A stretch of DNA of 64,000 nucleotides from positions 1,550,001 to 1,614,000 of the forward strand of contig NZ_CP092535.1 in assembly GCF_022437945.1 (NCBI RefSeq). Reading direction: 5' to 3'. The position numbers were made by a program, and so were the translations under genes. Positions 46,044 to 56,592 of the stretch are shown here, one piece after another; positions within the stretch are counted from its first letter, which is position 1, and every line of letters starts with the position of its first letter. The stretch comes from Nocardioides sp. TF02-7. GTDB taxonomy: Bacteria; Actinomycetota; Actinomycetes; Propionibacteriales; Nocardioidaceae. The notes below the pieces were generated by a model, which was not told the origin of the DNA, made no database searches, and worked only from the letters and a program-made list of their open reading frames with translations.

Positions 46044-47157
46044 TCACCCCGCGACCGCCAGCCGGTACCCGCGCTTCACCACCGTCTGCACGCACCGGGT
46101 GCCGAGGGCGGCGCGGAGGCGGGCGACGGCCATCTCGACGGCGTGCTCGGTGCCGGCGGTGCCGGAGGGGAGGGCGGCGAGGAGGTCGCGGCGGGAGACG
46201 ACGTTGCCGGGGTTGACGAGCAGCGCCTGGAGGACGGCGTACGGCGCGGGTGAGAGCTTGACCTCGGCGCCGTCGAGGAGGACGTCGTCGCCGTGCAGCA
46301 GCAACAGGTGGCCGGCGACCTCGACCGTGGTGCCGGCGGCGCGGGAGGGCAGCTCGAGCTCGAGCTGCTTGACCATCGCCGCGAGCCGGGAGCGGTCGGG
46401 GTAGATCGACGGGACGCCCCACATCTCGAACGCGGCGGCGGTGACCGGGCCGACGCAGGCGGCGACCACGTCGGCCTGGAACGCCGAGACCACGTCGTCG
46501 CGCCGGCCGGTGGAGCCGGCGGCCTCCATCAGCGCGGCCACGGCGGGCGCCGCGGTGAAAGGTCACGGCGTGCACCTCGCGGGCGGCGACGGCGTCGATC
46601 AGGCCGAACATCGGCTCCGGGTCGGTGGCGGGGTCGACCCGGTAGACGGTGACGGTGGTGACGTCGGCGCCGAGCCGGCGCAGCGCGTGGGCGGCCATCG
46701 AGAGGGACTGGCCGTGCTCCTGGACGACGATCCGCAGGCCGGTGAGGTCGCGACCGCGGAGATGGGAGAGGACGTCCTCGAACTCCTCCGACTCCGGCGA
46801 CCACAGCTCCCGCAGCCCGTGCCGTCGAAGGGCGCCGACGCTCTTCGGCCCGCGGGCGAGGATCTCGGCGCGGCCGAGGTGGGCGACGAGGGCGTCGTGG
46901 AGCCCCCAGCGCTCGGCGGCGGTCAGCCACGAGTGCATCCCGATGCCGGTGGTCGCGAGGAAGACGTCGACCGGTCGCGCGAGCACCTCCTCGGTCGCGG
47001 CCCGCAGCGCGGCCTCGTCGATCCGGTTGGGGTCGACCGACAGCGCCGGCGCGTGCACCACCTCCGCGCCGCGGCGCTCGAGCAGCGCCACCTGCTCGTC
47101 GGCCCGCCGCACGGCGGTGACCCCGATCCTGAAGCCGGACAGGGGTGCGTCGCTCAC
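46044..47157 (-). CDS. HemD-like/winged-helix fusion regulator (one frameshift)
   Basis: About 371 aa after dropping one T near 46560. Residues 1-260 form a uroporphyrinogen-III synthase domain (FRIGVTAVRRADEQVALLER, VDVFLATTGIGMHSWL, GLRIVVQEHGQSLSMAAHAL, VVAACVGPVTAAAFEMWGVP). The last 100 residues are an OmpR/PhoB-type winged helix (VKLSPAPYAVLQALLVNPGN, AVEMAVARLRAALGTRCVQT, VKRGYRLAVAG). The same fusion occurs in mycobacteria (Rv0260c), next to nitrite reductase or nitrate genes. It may make uroporphyrinogen III for siroheme, regulate the operon, or both. It is coupled to nirD by a GTGA overlap. Confidence 0.85.
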
Positions 47158-47557
47158 GGCTGGATTGTCCCCGCCGGGCGCCGACGAGGACAGTCCCGTC
47201 GACGACGCGGACGTCGTACGTCGGCACCGCGACCGAGCGGTCGTCGAGGCAGACCCCGGTGCGCAGGTCGAACGGCTGCTTGAGCAGCGGGCTCGCCACG
47301 AAGGGCACCTCCTCCTCGCCGACGGTGCGGGTGCCGACGATGCCGCGGGAGAGGACGGAGGCCCGGCCGAACGGGTCGAAGTTCGACAGTGCGTGGACCC
47401 GGTCGTCCCAGGTGCGGAACACGGCGACCGCCTCGCCCCGCACCAGCGCGGTCACGCCGCTCTCGCGGTGGATCCGGTCGAGGGTGCACACCTCGACCCA
47501 CGCGGCTCCCGTGTCCCACTCCGCCGGCGCGGGCAGGGGCCCCACCCGGGCGCTCAC
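47154..47557 (-). CDS. nirD: Nitrite reductase small subunit (frameshift at end)
   Basis: About 134 aa, GTG at 47557 overlapping the nirB stop. The Rieske-like NirD fold reads VEVCTLDRIHRESGVTALVR, AVAVFRTWDDRVHALSNFDP, VLSRGIVGTRTVGEEEVPFV, LLKQPFDLRTGVCLDDRSVA. The iron-sulphur ligands of true Rieske proteins are missing, as usual for NirD. A G4 run near 47173 (expected G5) hides the natural end GTIQP and its TGA, which lies inside the next gene's GTG. Confidence 0.9.
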
Positions 47558-50142
47558 TCGGCGGCTCCCGCCGGCGCGCCGACCGGGATCGCCGCTCCGA
47601 GGGCCACCGGCCCGTCGGTGAGCGCCGCCCGTGCCTGGCCGCGCTCGTCGCGGAAGGTGATGCTGGGGTCGGGCACGTCCGGTGCGTTGACGAACGACAC
47701 GAACCGGGCGAGCTTGTCGGGGTCCTCCAGCGTCGCCTTCCACTCGTCGAAGTAGGAGTCGACGTGCCGCGCCATCGCGGCCTCCAGCTCGGCGGCGAGG
47801 CCGAGGGAGTCGTCGACGACGACCTCCCGGACGCGGTCGAGGCCGCCGACCTCGTCCAGCCACGCCGACGTCCGCTGCAGCCGGTCGGCGGTGCGCACGT
47901 AGTAGACGAGGAACCGGTCGAGGTAGCGCACCAGCTCGTCCTTGGTCAGGTCGCCGGCCAGCAGCTGCGCGTGGGCCGGCACGGCGCCGCCGTTGCCGCA
48001 GACGTAGAGGTTCCAGCCGTTCTCGGTCGCGATCACGCCGAAGTCCTTGCTCCGCGCCTCGGCGCACTCGCGGGCGCAGCCGGAGACGCCGCCCTTGAGC
48101 TTGTGCGGCGAGCGGAGCCCGCGGTAGCGCAGCTCGAGCTCGATCGCGAGCGCCACGGAGTCCTGCACGCCGTAGCGGCACCAGGTCGACCCGACGCACG
48201 ACTTCACCGTGCGCAGCGACTTCCCGTAGGCGTGCCCGGACTCCATGCCCGCGTCGACGAGCCGCTTCCAGATCCGCGGCAGGTCCTCCATCCGCGCCCC
48301 GAACAGGTCGATCCGCTGACCGCCGGTGATCTTGGTGTAGAGCCCGAACTCCTTCGCCACCTCGCCGATCACGATCAGCCGCTCGGGCGTGATCTCCCCG
48401 CCGGGGATCCGCGGCACGACCGAGTAGCTGCCGTTCTTCTGCAGGTTGGCGAGGTAGGCGTCGTTGGTGTCCTGCAGCTCGGGGGCGTCGAGCACGTGGT
48501 GGTTGAGCAGGCTGGCGAGCACCGAGGCGACCGCCGGTTTGCAGATGTCGCAGCCCCGGCCGCGGCCGTGGGCGGCGACGACCTCGTCGAACCGGGTGTA
48601 GCCGTGGACCGCCACCACCTCGAACAGCTCCTGGCGGGTCATCGCGAAGTGCTCGCAGAGCGACCGGTCGACGGTGCGCCCGGTCGCGGCGAAGTGCTCC
48701 TCGACGATCTTCTTGACGACCGGCTTGCACGACCCGCAGGTGGCGCCCGCGCGGGTGCAGCGGGTGACGCAGGCCGGGTCGGTGCACGGCCCGCCGTCGT
48801 TGGTGGTGGAGCCGTCGGCCACCGCGTCCCTGATCTGGGCCTTGGTGACGGCGTTGCAGGAGCAGACCTGCGCGTCGTCGGGCAGGCCGAGGTCGGCGGC
48901 GCCGCCGCGGCCGGCGGGCAGGATCAGCTCCTCGGGGTTGTCGGGCAGCGTGATCCCGCTCCCGACCAGCGGCCGGAGCACGCCGTACGCCGACGCGTCG
49001 CCGACCAGGATCCCGCCGAGGAGCTCGTGGCCGCCGTCGGCGTTCTCCCCGGACCACGAGCTTCTTGTAGACGCCGGCGACCGCGTCGGCGTAGACCAGC
49101 TCGAGGGCGTCGTCGGTGGTCGCGAACGCGTCGCCGAACGACGCGACGTCGACGCCGAGCAGCTTGAGCTTGGTGGACAGGTCGGCGCCGGTGAACGACC
49201 CGGGGCCGTCGAGCAGCGCGTCGACGACGACCTCGGCCATCGCGTAGCCAGGAGCGACCAGGCCGTAGACCCGGCCGGCGGGCGCGGCGCACTCGCCGAC
49301 CGCCCACACGTGCGGCGCGGAGGTGCGGCACTGCGCGTCGACCAGCACACCGCCGCGCTCACCGAGGTCGAGCCCGGCCGCGCGGGCGAGCCCGTCCCGC
49401 GGCCGGATGCCGGCGGAGAGCACGACCAGGTCGACGTCGAGCGGCTCGTCGACGTCGGCGAACCGGAGACCCGTGACGGCGCCCCCGGCACCGCCGTCGA
49501 GGCGCTCTGTCGTCACCCCGGTGTGGACACCGAGACCGAGGGCCTCGACGTGGCGGCGGAGGGTGGCGCCGCCGGCGTCGTCGACCTGCACCGCCATCAG
49601 CCGCGGCGCCAGCTCGACCACGTGCGTCTCGACACCGAGCTGGTGCAGCGCGTTGGCCGCCTCGAGGCCCAGCAGGCCACCGCCGACCACCGCGCCCGAG
49701 CGGGCGGTCCGCGCCGCCTCGCGGATCGCCTCCAGGTCCTCGATCGTGCGGTAGACGAACACGTTGTCGAGGTCGGTTCCCGGCACCGGCGGCACGAACG
49801 GCGCGGCGCCGGTGGCCAGCACCAGCTCGTCGTAGCGCAGCTCCTCGCCGTCGCCGAGGAGCACCGTCCGGCGCTCCGGGTCGAGCTCGGTCACCGGCGT
49901 GCCGAGCACGAGCCGCACCCGCGGGTCGTCGTACCGTCCCTCGGGCAGGAGGGAGAGCGCCTCGGCCCCGACCTCGAAGAACGAGGTGAGCGCGACCCGG
50001 TCGTACGCCGGGCGCGGCTCCTCCCCACGACGACGATGTCGTAGGTCTCGGTGAGCCCGCGCTCGATCGCGGCCTGGACGAAGCGGTGACCGACCATGCC
50101 GTGGCCGACCACGACCAGCTGCTTCCTCAGGTGCGGTGCCAT
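47554..50142 (-). CDS. nirB: Assimilatory nitrite reductase large subunit (two frameshifts)
   Basis: About 862 aa after repair near 50030 and 49060. Start MAPHLRKQLVVVGHGMVGHR with the NAD/FAD dinucleotide fold, LATGAAPFVPPVPG, GAVVGGGLLGLEAANAL. A BFD-like [2Fe-2S] segment follows (QVCSCNAVTKAQIRDAV, CVTRCTRAGATCGSCKP). The siroheme/4Fe-4S sulphite-reductase domain has VKSCVGSTWCRYG and GGVSGCARECAEARSKD, giving the four cluster ligands. It reduces nitrite to ammonium with NAD(P)H. The length is normal for NirB. It is coupled at both ends (TGATG upstream, GTGA downstream). Confidence 0.93.
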
Positions 50143-51693
50143 CAGGTTCCTCTCGTTGCCAGGGTCCGGCCGCTGTCGAGCAGCTGCCGGACGACGGGGG
50201 CGCAGCCACCGCAGCCGGTGGTCGCGCGGGTCGTGTCGCGGACGTCCTCGAGGGAGGAGCACGCCCGCACGCGGCCGGCGGTGACGCCGGCGCAGGCGCA
50301 CACCTCGGCGTCGTCGGGCAGGGCGGCGGCCATGCCGCCGGAGCCGCCGGAGCCACCCGCGCCACCCGGTCCGCCGGCGCCACCGGCCGGCTCCGGCCGT
50401 TCCGGCACCAGCAGCCGCCCCGGCTCGTGGGACCCGAGGACGGTGCCGCGGTCGAAGTGCTGGGTGATCAGGCCGACCCGGGACAGGTCGCCGACCAGCG
50501 TCGCGGCGACGATCCGGCCGTCGCGGACAACCAGCCGGCGGTGGGAGCCGGCGACCGGGTTGGCGACCTCCACGACGTCGCCGCCGGCGGCCACCTCGTG
50601 CCCGGCGTCGCCGAGCACGGCGACCTCGAGGCCGGTGGCGCGGAGCCGGGCGACGACCCGGCTGCCGTCGTAGGTGACCGGCTCCCCGGCGAGGACGCCG
50701 GCCAGGACCTCGGCCTGGTCCCACGCCGACGGCACGAACCCGCTCGTCCGGCCGCCCTCCGACGTTCCCGACGAGTCCTTCGACGACCCCGCCGGGGACG
50801 ACCGGGTCTCGGCGCAGTCGCCGATCGCGTGCACGTCGGGGTCGGTGACGCTGGCGAGCCGGTCGTCGACGACGATCCCCCGCCGTACGGCCAGCCCCGC
50901 CCGCCGGGCCAGCGCGGTCGAGGGCCGGCCGCCGGCGGTGAGCACGACGAGATCGGTGTCGAGGTCGACGCCGTTGTCGAGCCGCAGCACGACCCCCTCG
51001 TCCGGAGTCCCTCAGCCGCACGGCGCGGACGCCGGTGTAGACCTCGACGCCGAGCCGGCGCAGGTCGCGGGCGAGGATCCGGCCGGCGGCGGAGCCGACC
51101 TGCTGGTGCAGGAGGTGCTCGCCGCCCTCGACGACCTCGGTGTCGAGCCCGCGGGCGCCGAGCGCCCGGGCGACCTGGAGGCCGAGCAGGCCGCCGCCCA
51201 CCACGACCGCCCGGCGGCGGACCGGTCGGTCCTCGTCGCCGGTCGCGGCCAGCGCCGCGAGGAGCCGCTCGCAGTCGGCGAGCGAGCGGAAGGCGTGCAC
51301 GGCGTCGTGCAGCGAGCCGTCCATCCGCACCAGTCCGCGCACCGGCGGCAGCGTCGGGATGCTGCCGGTGGCGAGCACGAGGGTGTCGTAGTCGATCGTG
51401 GTGCCGTCGACCAGCATCACGTCGCGCCGGGCGCGGTCGACTTCGAGGACCCGGGCACCGAGCCGGAGGTCGATGCCGTGGCCGGCCCACCACTCCTCCG
51501 GCCGCATCGCCAGCGCCTCGGGCCGGTGGCTGCCCTCGAGGACGGCCGAGAGCAGGATCCGGTTGTACGGCGCCACCGGCTCGTCGCCGAGCACGGTCAC
51601 CCGGGCGTCGTGGTGCACGCCCCGGGCGACCAGCCCCTCCACCAGGCGGGTCGCCGCCATCCCCGAGCCGACGACGACGATCCGCCTGGTCAC
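50142..51693 (-). CDS. NirB-like FAD/NAD(P)H oxidoreductase with BFD domain (frameshifted)
   Basis: About 517 aa, GTG at 51693. The N-terminal half is a pyridine-nucleotide reductase: RRIVVVGSGMAATRLVEGLV, PYNRILLSAVLEG, LVLATGSIPTLPPVRG, RRAVVVGGGLLGLQVARALG, and after an indel near 51000 DLVVLTAGGRPS and HAIGDCAETR. A Gly-rich linker (GGAGGPGGAGGSGGSGG) joins a C-terminal BFD-like [2Fe-2S] domain (EVCACAGVTAGRVRACSS, TTGCGGCAPVVRQLLD). The protein ends where the siroheme domain of NirB would begin. It is probably the electron-transfer partner (NasB-like) of the nitrate reductase encoded just upstream. Confidence 0.8.
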
Positions 51694-53835
51694 ACGCCCA
51701 CCTCCGCCGCGCACACCTTGAACTCCGGCATCCGGCTCGACGGGTCGAGCGCGTCGTTGGTGAGCCGGTTGGCCCCGACCCAGTGGAACGGCACGAACAC
51801 GGTGTCGGGCCGGATCGTGGGCACCACCCGCGCCGGCGCCTTCAGCTCGCCGCGGCGCGTGCGGACGACGACCGGGTCGCCGTCGTGGGCCCCGATCCGG
51901 TCGGCCAGCATCGGGTGCAGCTCGACGAACGGCCCGTCGTCGGGCAGCGAGCGGATCCGGCGGGTCTGGGCGCCGGACTGGTACTGCGCGAGCACCCGGC
52001 CCGTCGTCAGGTGCAGCGGGTACGCCGCGTCCGGCGGCTCGGCGGGCCCGACGTGCTCCTGGACGAGGAACCGCGCCCGGCCGTCGGGCGTCGCGAACCG
52101 GTCGGCGAACAGCCGCGGGGTGCCCGGGTGGGGGTCCTCCCCCGCGCCGGTCGCCGGACACGGCCAGAACACGCCGTCCTCGGCCGCGATCCGGTCGTAG
52201 CTGATCCCTGAGTAGTCCGCCGCGCCGCCGGCGGAGGGCGCGGCCGAGCTCGGCGAACACCTCCTCCGGGTCGGTGGCGAACGGCACGGGCGACCCCAGC
52301 CGCTCTGCCAGCCCCGCGATGACGTCGAGGTCGCTGCGCACCCCGTCGGGAGGGGCGACCGCCCGCCGGCGCAGGACGACGCGGCCCTCGAGGTTGGTCA
52401 TGGTGCCGGTCTCCTCGGCCCACTGGGTGACCGGCAGGACGACGTCGGCGAGGGCGGCGGTCTCGCTCATCACGATGTCGCAGACGACGAGCAGGTCGAG
52501 CGACTCCAGCCGCCGGGTGACGTGACCGGCGTTGGGCGCGGAGACGACGATGTTGGAGCCGTGGACGAGCAGGGCCCGGGGGCCGCCCTCCTCGCCGAGG
52601 GCGTCGAGCAGCTCGTACGCCGACCGGCCCTTCCCCGGGAGGGTCTCCGGGGGCACGCCCCAAACACCGGCGACGTGGGCGCGCGCCGCCGGGTCCTCGA
52701 TCGACCGGTAGCCCGGCAGCTGGTCGGCCTTCTGACCGTGCTCCCGGCCGCCCTGGCCGTTGCCCTGGCCGGTCAGGCAGCCGTAGCCGGCGTGCGGGCG
52801 CCCCGGCATCCCGAGCGCGAGCGCGACGTTGATCCACCCGAGCACCGTCGCCGTGCCGTGGGCGTGCTGCTCGGCGCCGCGGGCGGTGAGGACGACGACC
52901 CGCTCCGCACCGGCGAGCAGGTCGACGAGGGCGTGCAGCTCGGAGGTCGCGACGCCCGTGGTGCGCTCCACCCGCTCCGGCCACCAGGTCGCGACCGAGC
53001 GGCGTACGTCGTCCCAGCCGGTGGTGCGCGCGGCGACGTACGCCTCGTCCACCGCGCCGCGGGCGTCGAGGAGGTGCAGGACGCCGAGCGCGAGGGCGAG
53101 GTCGGTGCCGGGCACCGGCTGGAGGACGAGGTCGGCCCGGTCGGCGGTCGGGGTGCGGCGGGGGTCGACGACGACCAGCTGCCCGCCGCCGGCGCGGAGC
53201 CGGTCGAGGTGGCGGGCGGCGGGCGGCATCGTCTCGGCGAGGTTGGAGCCGACCAGCACCACCACGTCGGCGCGCTCGACGTCGGCGATCGGGAAGGGCA
53301 GCCCGCGGTCGATCCCGAACGCCTGGTTGGCGGCGCTGGCCGCCGAGCTCATGCACCAGCGGCCGTTGTAGTCGACCTGGCTGGTGCCGAGCGCGACGCG
53401 GGCGAGCTTGCCTAGCTGGTAGGCCTTCTCGTTGGTGAGGCCGCCGCCCCCGAACACCGCCACCGCGTCGGCTCCGTGCTCGGCCTGCAGCGACCGGAGC
53501 CGCCCGGCGACCAGGTCGAGGGCCTCGTCCCACCCGGCGGCGCACAGGCCGCCGGTGGCCCGGTCCCGCACCAGCGGCGTGGTGAGCCGTTCGCGGCTGC
53601 CGCGCAGCTCGCCGGCGGTCCAGCCCTTGCGGCACAGGCCGCCCTCGTTGACCGGGAACTCCGGCCACGCGCCGACCTCGAGCCCGCCCCGCCGCTGCGG
53701 CGTGAGCGTCATCCCGCACTGCAGGCTGCAGTAGGGGCAGTGCGAGCGCGTCGTGCGCGCTCCCCGGCTCTCGGTCACGTCCCGCATTCCACCGACCGCC
53801 CGTTTCGCCGACGCGTCTCCCACCGCGCCCTCCAC
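51690..53835 (-). CDS. nasA: Assimilatory nitrate reductase, molybdopterin subunit (one frameshift)
   Basis: About 715 aa from a GTG at 53835 with GAGGAGGAG five bases upstream. The N-terminal 4Fe-4S site is HCPYCSLQCGM...GGLCRKGWTA. The bis-MGD fold shows FGGGGLTNEKAYQLGKLARV, DYNGRWCMSSAASAANQAFG, VVLVGSNLAETMPPAARHL, GYGCLTGQGNGQGGREHGQK and VTQWAEETGTMTNLEGRV. An indel near 52215 precedes the C-terminal beta-barrel domain (LHLTTGRVLAQYQSGAQTRR). It reduces nitrate to nitrite in the cytoplasm. It is coupled to the downstream flavoprotein by GTGA. Confidence 0.92.
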
Positions 53836-53859
53836 GTCAACTCCTCCTCACGACCTCAC
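53836..53859 (-). promoter_or_regulatory. Duplicated 24-bp leader sequence, copy at nasA
   Basis: In the transcribed sense this reads GTGAGGTCGTGAGGAGGAG followed by TTGAC, and it places a very strong ribosome binding site before the nasA GTG. The same 24 bp with one change occur at 55510-55533 in the narK leader. Confidence 0.55.
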
Positions 53860-53861
53860 AG

Positions 53862-55416
53862 TCAGACGCCGGCGTAGCCGGGGTGGGCGGCCCCGGGCCG
53901 GGGGCGGCGCAGGTAGCAGAGGTAGGTGACCGCGGCGCAGCACAGGTAGAAGGCGGTGAACACCACGAAAGCGGTGCGGGTCGCCGCCATCGGGTCGCCG
54001 ACCCACGGCGAGCTGAACGTGATCGGGATCAGGAACCCGCCGACCGCCCCGACGGCACCGATCACCCCGATCGCCGAGGACGCGTCGCGGGTCGCGGCCA
54101 GCACCGCGGCGTCGTGCTCCGGCGTGCCGGGGGCCGCCGCCCGGTCGGCCTCGACCCGGAAGATCGCCGGGATCATCTTGTACGTCGACCCGTTGCCCAC
54201 CCCGGTCGCGGCGAACACGACGAGGAAGAAGCCGAGGAACACCGGGAACCACGACCGGTTCTCGTCGGCGACCGCGGCGAGCTGGTCGGGGTTGGGGGTG
54301 AGCTGCACCAGCGTCCACAGCACTCCGAGCGTGGCGAGCACCATCACGGCGAACGCGGCGAGCGTGACCCGGGCGCCGCCGAACCGGTCGGCCAGCCAGC
54401 CGCCCAGCGGCCGGGTGAGCGACCCGACGAGCGCCCCTAGGAAGGCGTAGTAGGCGAAGTAGATGCCGGTGCCTGTCGGCGCCGGGTCGGCGACCCAGAA
54501 GTTGAGCTTGATCAGCAGCGGCATCGCCGCGGAGTAGCCGATGAACGACCCGAAGGTGCCGACGTAGAGGAACGACATCACCCACGTCTGCCGGTGCCGG
54601 AGCACCCGCAGCTGCCGGCGCGCGTCGGTGCGGGCGGTCCCGAGGTTGTCCATGAACAGGTACGCCGCCACCGTCGCGACGACCGCCAGCCCGGCGTACA
54701 GCCAGGCCGCCCGCTCGAGGTGGACGCCGCCCGCCGACGCCTGCACGATCCCGAAGATCCCGGCGCCGCCGACGACCACCGGGAGGAAGAGCTGGATGAG
54801 CGCGACGCCGATGTTGCCGCCCGCCGCGTTGAGCCCGAGCGCGGCGCCCTTCAGCCGCGCGGGGTAGAAGAAGTTGATGTTGGCCATCGAGCTGGCGAAG
54901 TTGCCGCCGCCGAACCCCGCCGTAGCGGCGACGACGCAGAACACCCAGTACGGCGTGCCCGGCCGGGTCACGAAGAACGCGAAGGAGAGCGTCGGCACGA
55001 GCAGCAGCGCGGCGCTCACCATCGTCCAGTTGCGGCCGCCGAACCGCCCGACCGCGAGCGTGTAGGGGATCCGCAGCAGCGAGCCGACCAGGTTGGGGAT
55101 CGCGACGAGGAAGAACAGCTGCTGCGGCGAGAACGCGAACCCCTGGGCCAGCAGGGAACGCCGAGCTGACGCTCCAGATCAGCCACACCGAGAACCCGAG
55201 GTGCTCGGCGAAGATCGACCACGCCAGGTTGCGCCGGGCCACCGGCGCGCCGGTCGTGGCCCAGAACTCCTCGTCCTCGGGTCGCCAGTCGTCGATCCAG
55301 CGGCCGGTGCGGCGGCGCGGGGCCGGTTCAGTGCCGACGGTGTCGGTGAGGGTGTCGGCGACGGTGTCGTCGGCGGGGCGGGCGGCGCGGTCGCTCGCGG
55401 GCGGGACGAGGGTCAT
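53862..55416 (-). CDS. narK: NarK-type nitrate/nitrite transporter (one frameshift)
   Basis: About 518 aa after repair near 55155. A hydrophilic N terminus of about 60 residues (GTEPAPRRRTGRWIDDWRPE) precedes twelve hydrophobic segments. The nitrate signatures are visible: AGFGGGNFASSMANINFFYP in the first half and GVGNGSTYKMIPAIF in the second, with the substrate Arg region in LRIPYTLAVGRFGGRNW. It imports nitrate, or exchanges nitrate for nitrite. It heads the nitrate operon and is followed after 26 bp by nasA. Confidence 0.92.
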
Positions 55417-55509
55417 CGGGGCTCCTGCGCAGGCACGGTCCGGTCGGTGGTCCGTCCCGATCCTGGGCGGGCGCCGTTTCAGCCGGTCGACCCCGGGCGT
55501 AGCCCTCCG

Positions 55510-55533
55510 GTCAACTCCTCCTCACGCCCTCAC
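55510..55533 (-). promoter_or_regulatory. Duplicated 24-bp leader sequence, copy upstream of narK
   Basis: It matches 53836-53859 at 23 of 24 positions. Here the strong ribosome binding site precedes no long gene; a TTG start would give only an 11-residue peptide ending 33 bp later. It lies about 95 bp upstream of the narK ATG, so it may be part of a leader control element. Confidence 0.45.
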
Positions 55534-55589
55534 GACCCCGGTGATACCGGGTCGTTCGTGGCCGCGCGGTGCGCCCACCGCGTGGCGGG

Positions 55590-56000
55590 TCAGGCTGCCG
55601 GGTCGGCCGCCGGCGCGTGCCACAGCTGCCAGGCCGCGACGCCCGCGAGCACCCCGCCGCCGAGCACGAGCACCGCACCGGGCCCGGGCAGCCAGCCCTC
55701 GGTGCCGACGAGGCGGAGCATCCGCACCATCTGCCAGGCCGGCAGCACGACGGCCACCACGCTGAGGACCGTCGCCTGGAAGGCGCCGAGCCGCCGCATC
55801 GGCAGCAGCGCGCCCGCGAGCCCGAACATCGCGCCGTAGAACGTCCACAGGCCCGGCCCGTTGCCACCGGAGAGGTTGCCGACGGCGGTCTGCACCCACG
55901 GGAGGAACGACCCGAACGCGACCATGGCGACGGCGAGCGCGAGTCGCTTCCGACCCGGGTGGACCGGCCGGCGGACGCGGTTGGCTGCGGTGGAGGCCAT
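55590..56000 (-). CDS. Small four-TM membrane protein
   Basis: 136 aa, ATG at 56000. A basic start (NRVRRPVHPGRKR) precedes hydrophobic segments LALAVAMVAFGSFLPWV, TFYGAMFGLAGALLP, ATVLSVVAVVLPAWQMV and AVLVLGGGVLAGVAAWQLW. No family is recognised. A perfect GTGACC-CC-GGTCAC palindrome lies just upstream (56017-56034). It lies between the nitrate operon and the acetate symporter genes and may belong to either regulon. Confidence 0.65.
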   Translation of the reverse strand: MASTAANRVRRPVHPGRKRLALAVAMVAFGSFLPWVQTAVGNLSGGNGPGLWTFYGAMFGLAGALLPMRRLGAFQATVLSVVAVVLPAWQMVRMLRLVGTEGWLPGPGAVLVLGGGVLAGVAAWQLWHAPAADPAA

Positions 56001-56016
56001 GCCCCGACCGTAACCG

Positions 56017-56034
56017 GCGTGACCCCGGTCACGC
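56017..56034. promoter_or_regulatory. Perfect palindrome, Crp-like
   Basis: GCGTGACC-CC-GGTCACGC is an 8-bp perfect inverted repeat. Its core GTGA-N6-TCAC fits the inner positions of the Crp/GlxR consensus. It begins 16 bp upstream of the start of the small membrane gene, a position suited to repression. Confidence 0.45.
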
Positions 56035-56199
56035 ACCAGCCACACCTCGCGCCGGCGACCGCTCGTCCGGCCGCACCGGCCCGGTTCGCGCGACGAACGG
56101 TCGGGGCAACGCGCCGAACGGTCGGCTCGGTGCCGTCGCGCGGCCGCTGCCGCCCCCGGCCGCCCACTCACCGAGCCGTTCGCACCGTTCGCCGACAAG

Positions 56200-56215
56200 T
56201 GTGACGCGGAGCACA
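56200..56215. promoter_or_regulatory. Crp/GlxR-like site upstream of the symporter operon
   Basis: TGTGA-CGCGGA-GCACA agrees with TGTGA-N6-TCACA at nine of ten positions. It is 99 bp upstream of the start of the DUF4212 gene. In other actinobacteria acetate uptake genes are cAMP-GlxR/Crp targets, which fits. Apart from this site and the palindrome at 56017, the 313-bp intergenic region shows no gene. Confidence 0.5.
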
Positions 56216-56313
56216 CGTTCGCCTTGACCGGCGGTCGGCCCCGTTGCTTGCCTCGGTGTGTTGCCGGTCACGCGCCGGCACCGCCCGCCACCCCTACGAA
56301 CGGAGCAGTGGGA

Positions 56314-56592
56314 ATGGATGAACAGACGCGCCGGGCCTACTGGCGCAGCAACCTCCGGCTGATGACGATCCTCCTCGCCATCTGGGCGCTGGTCTCCTTC
56401 GGGGCCGGGATCTTCTTCGCCGACGCGCTCAACGAGATCGAGATCGCCGGGTTCCCGCTCGGGTTCTGGTTCGCCAACCAGGGCTCGATCCTCGTCTTCC
56501 TGGCGCTGATCGCCGTCTACGTGTTCTCGATGGACCGGCTCGACAAGCAGTACGGCGTCGACGACTACGAGGAGGAGGTGCGCGGCTCGTGA
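56314..56592 (+). CDS. DUF4212 symporter small subunit
   Basis: 92 aa, ATG at 56314. The family pattern is clear: RRAYWRSNLRLMTILLAIWA, then the helix LVSFGAGIFFAD, EIEIAGFPLGFWFANQGSIL and VFLALIAVYVFSMDRLDKQY. It forms a two-helix partner of the VC_2705-type symporter, whose GTG overlaps its stop. It is intact. Confidence 0.9.
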   Translation: MDEQTRRAYWRSNLRLMTILLAIWALVSFGAGIFFADALNEIEIAGFPLGFWFANQGSILVFLALIAVYVFSMDRLDKQYGVDDYEEEVRGS

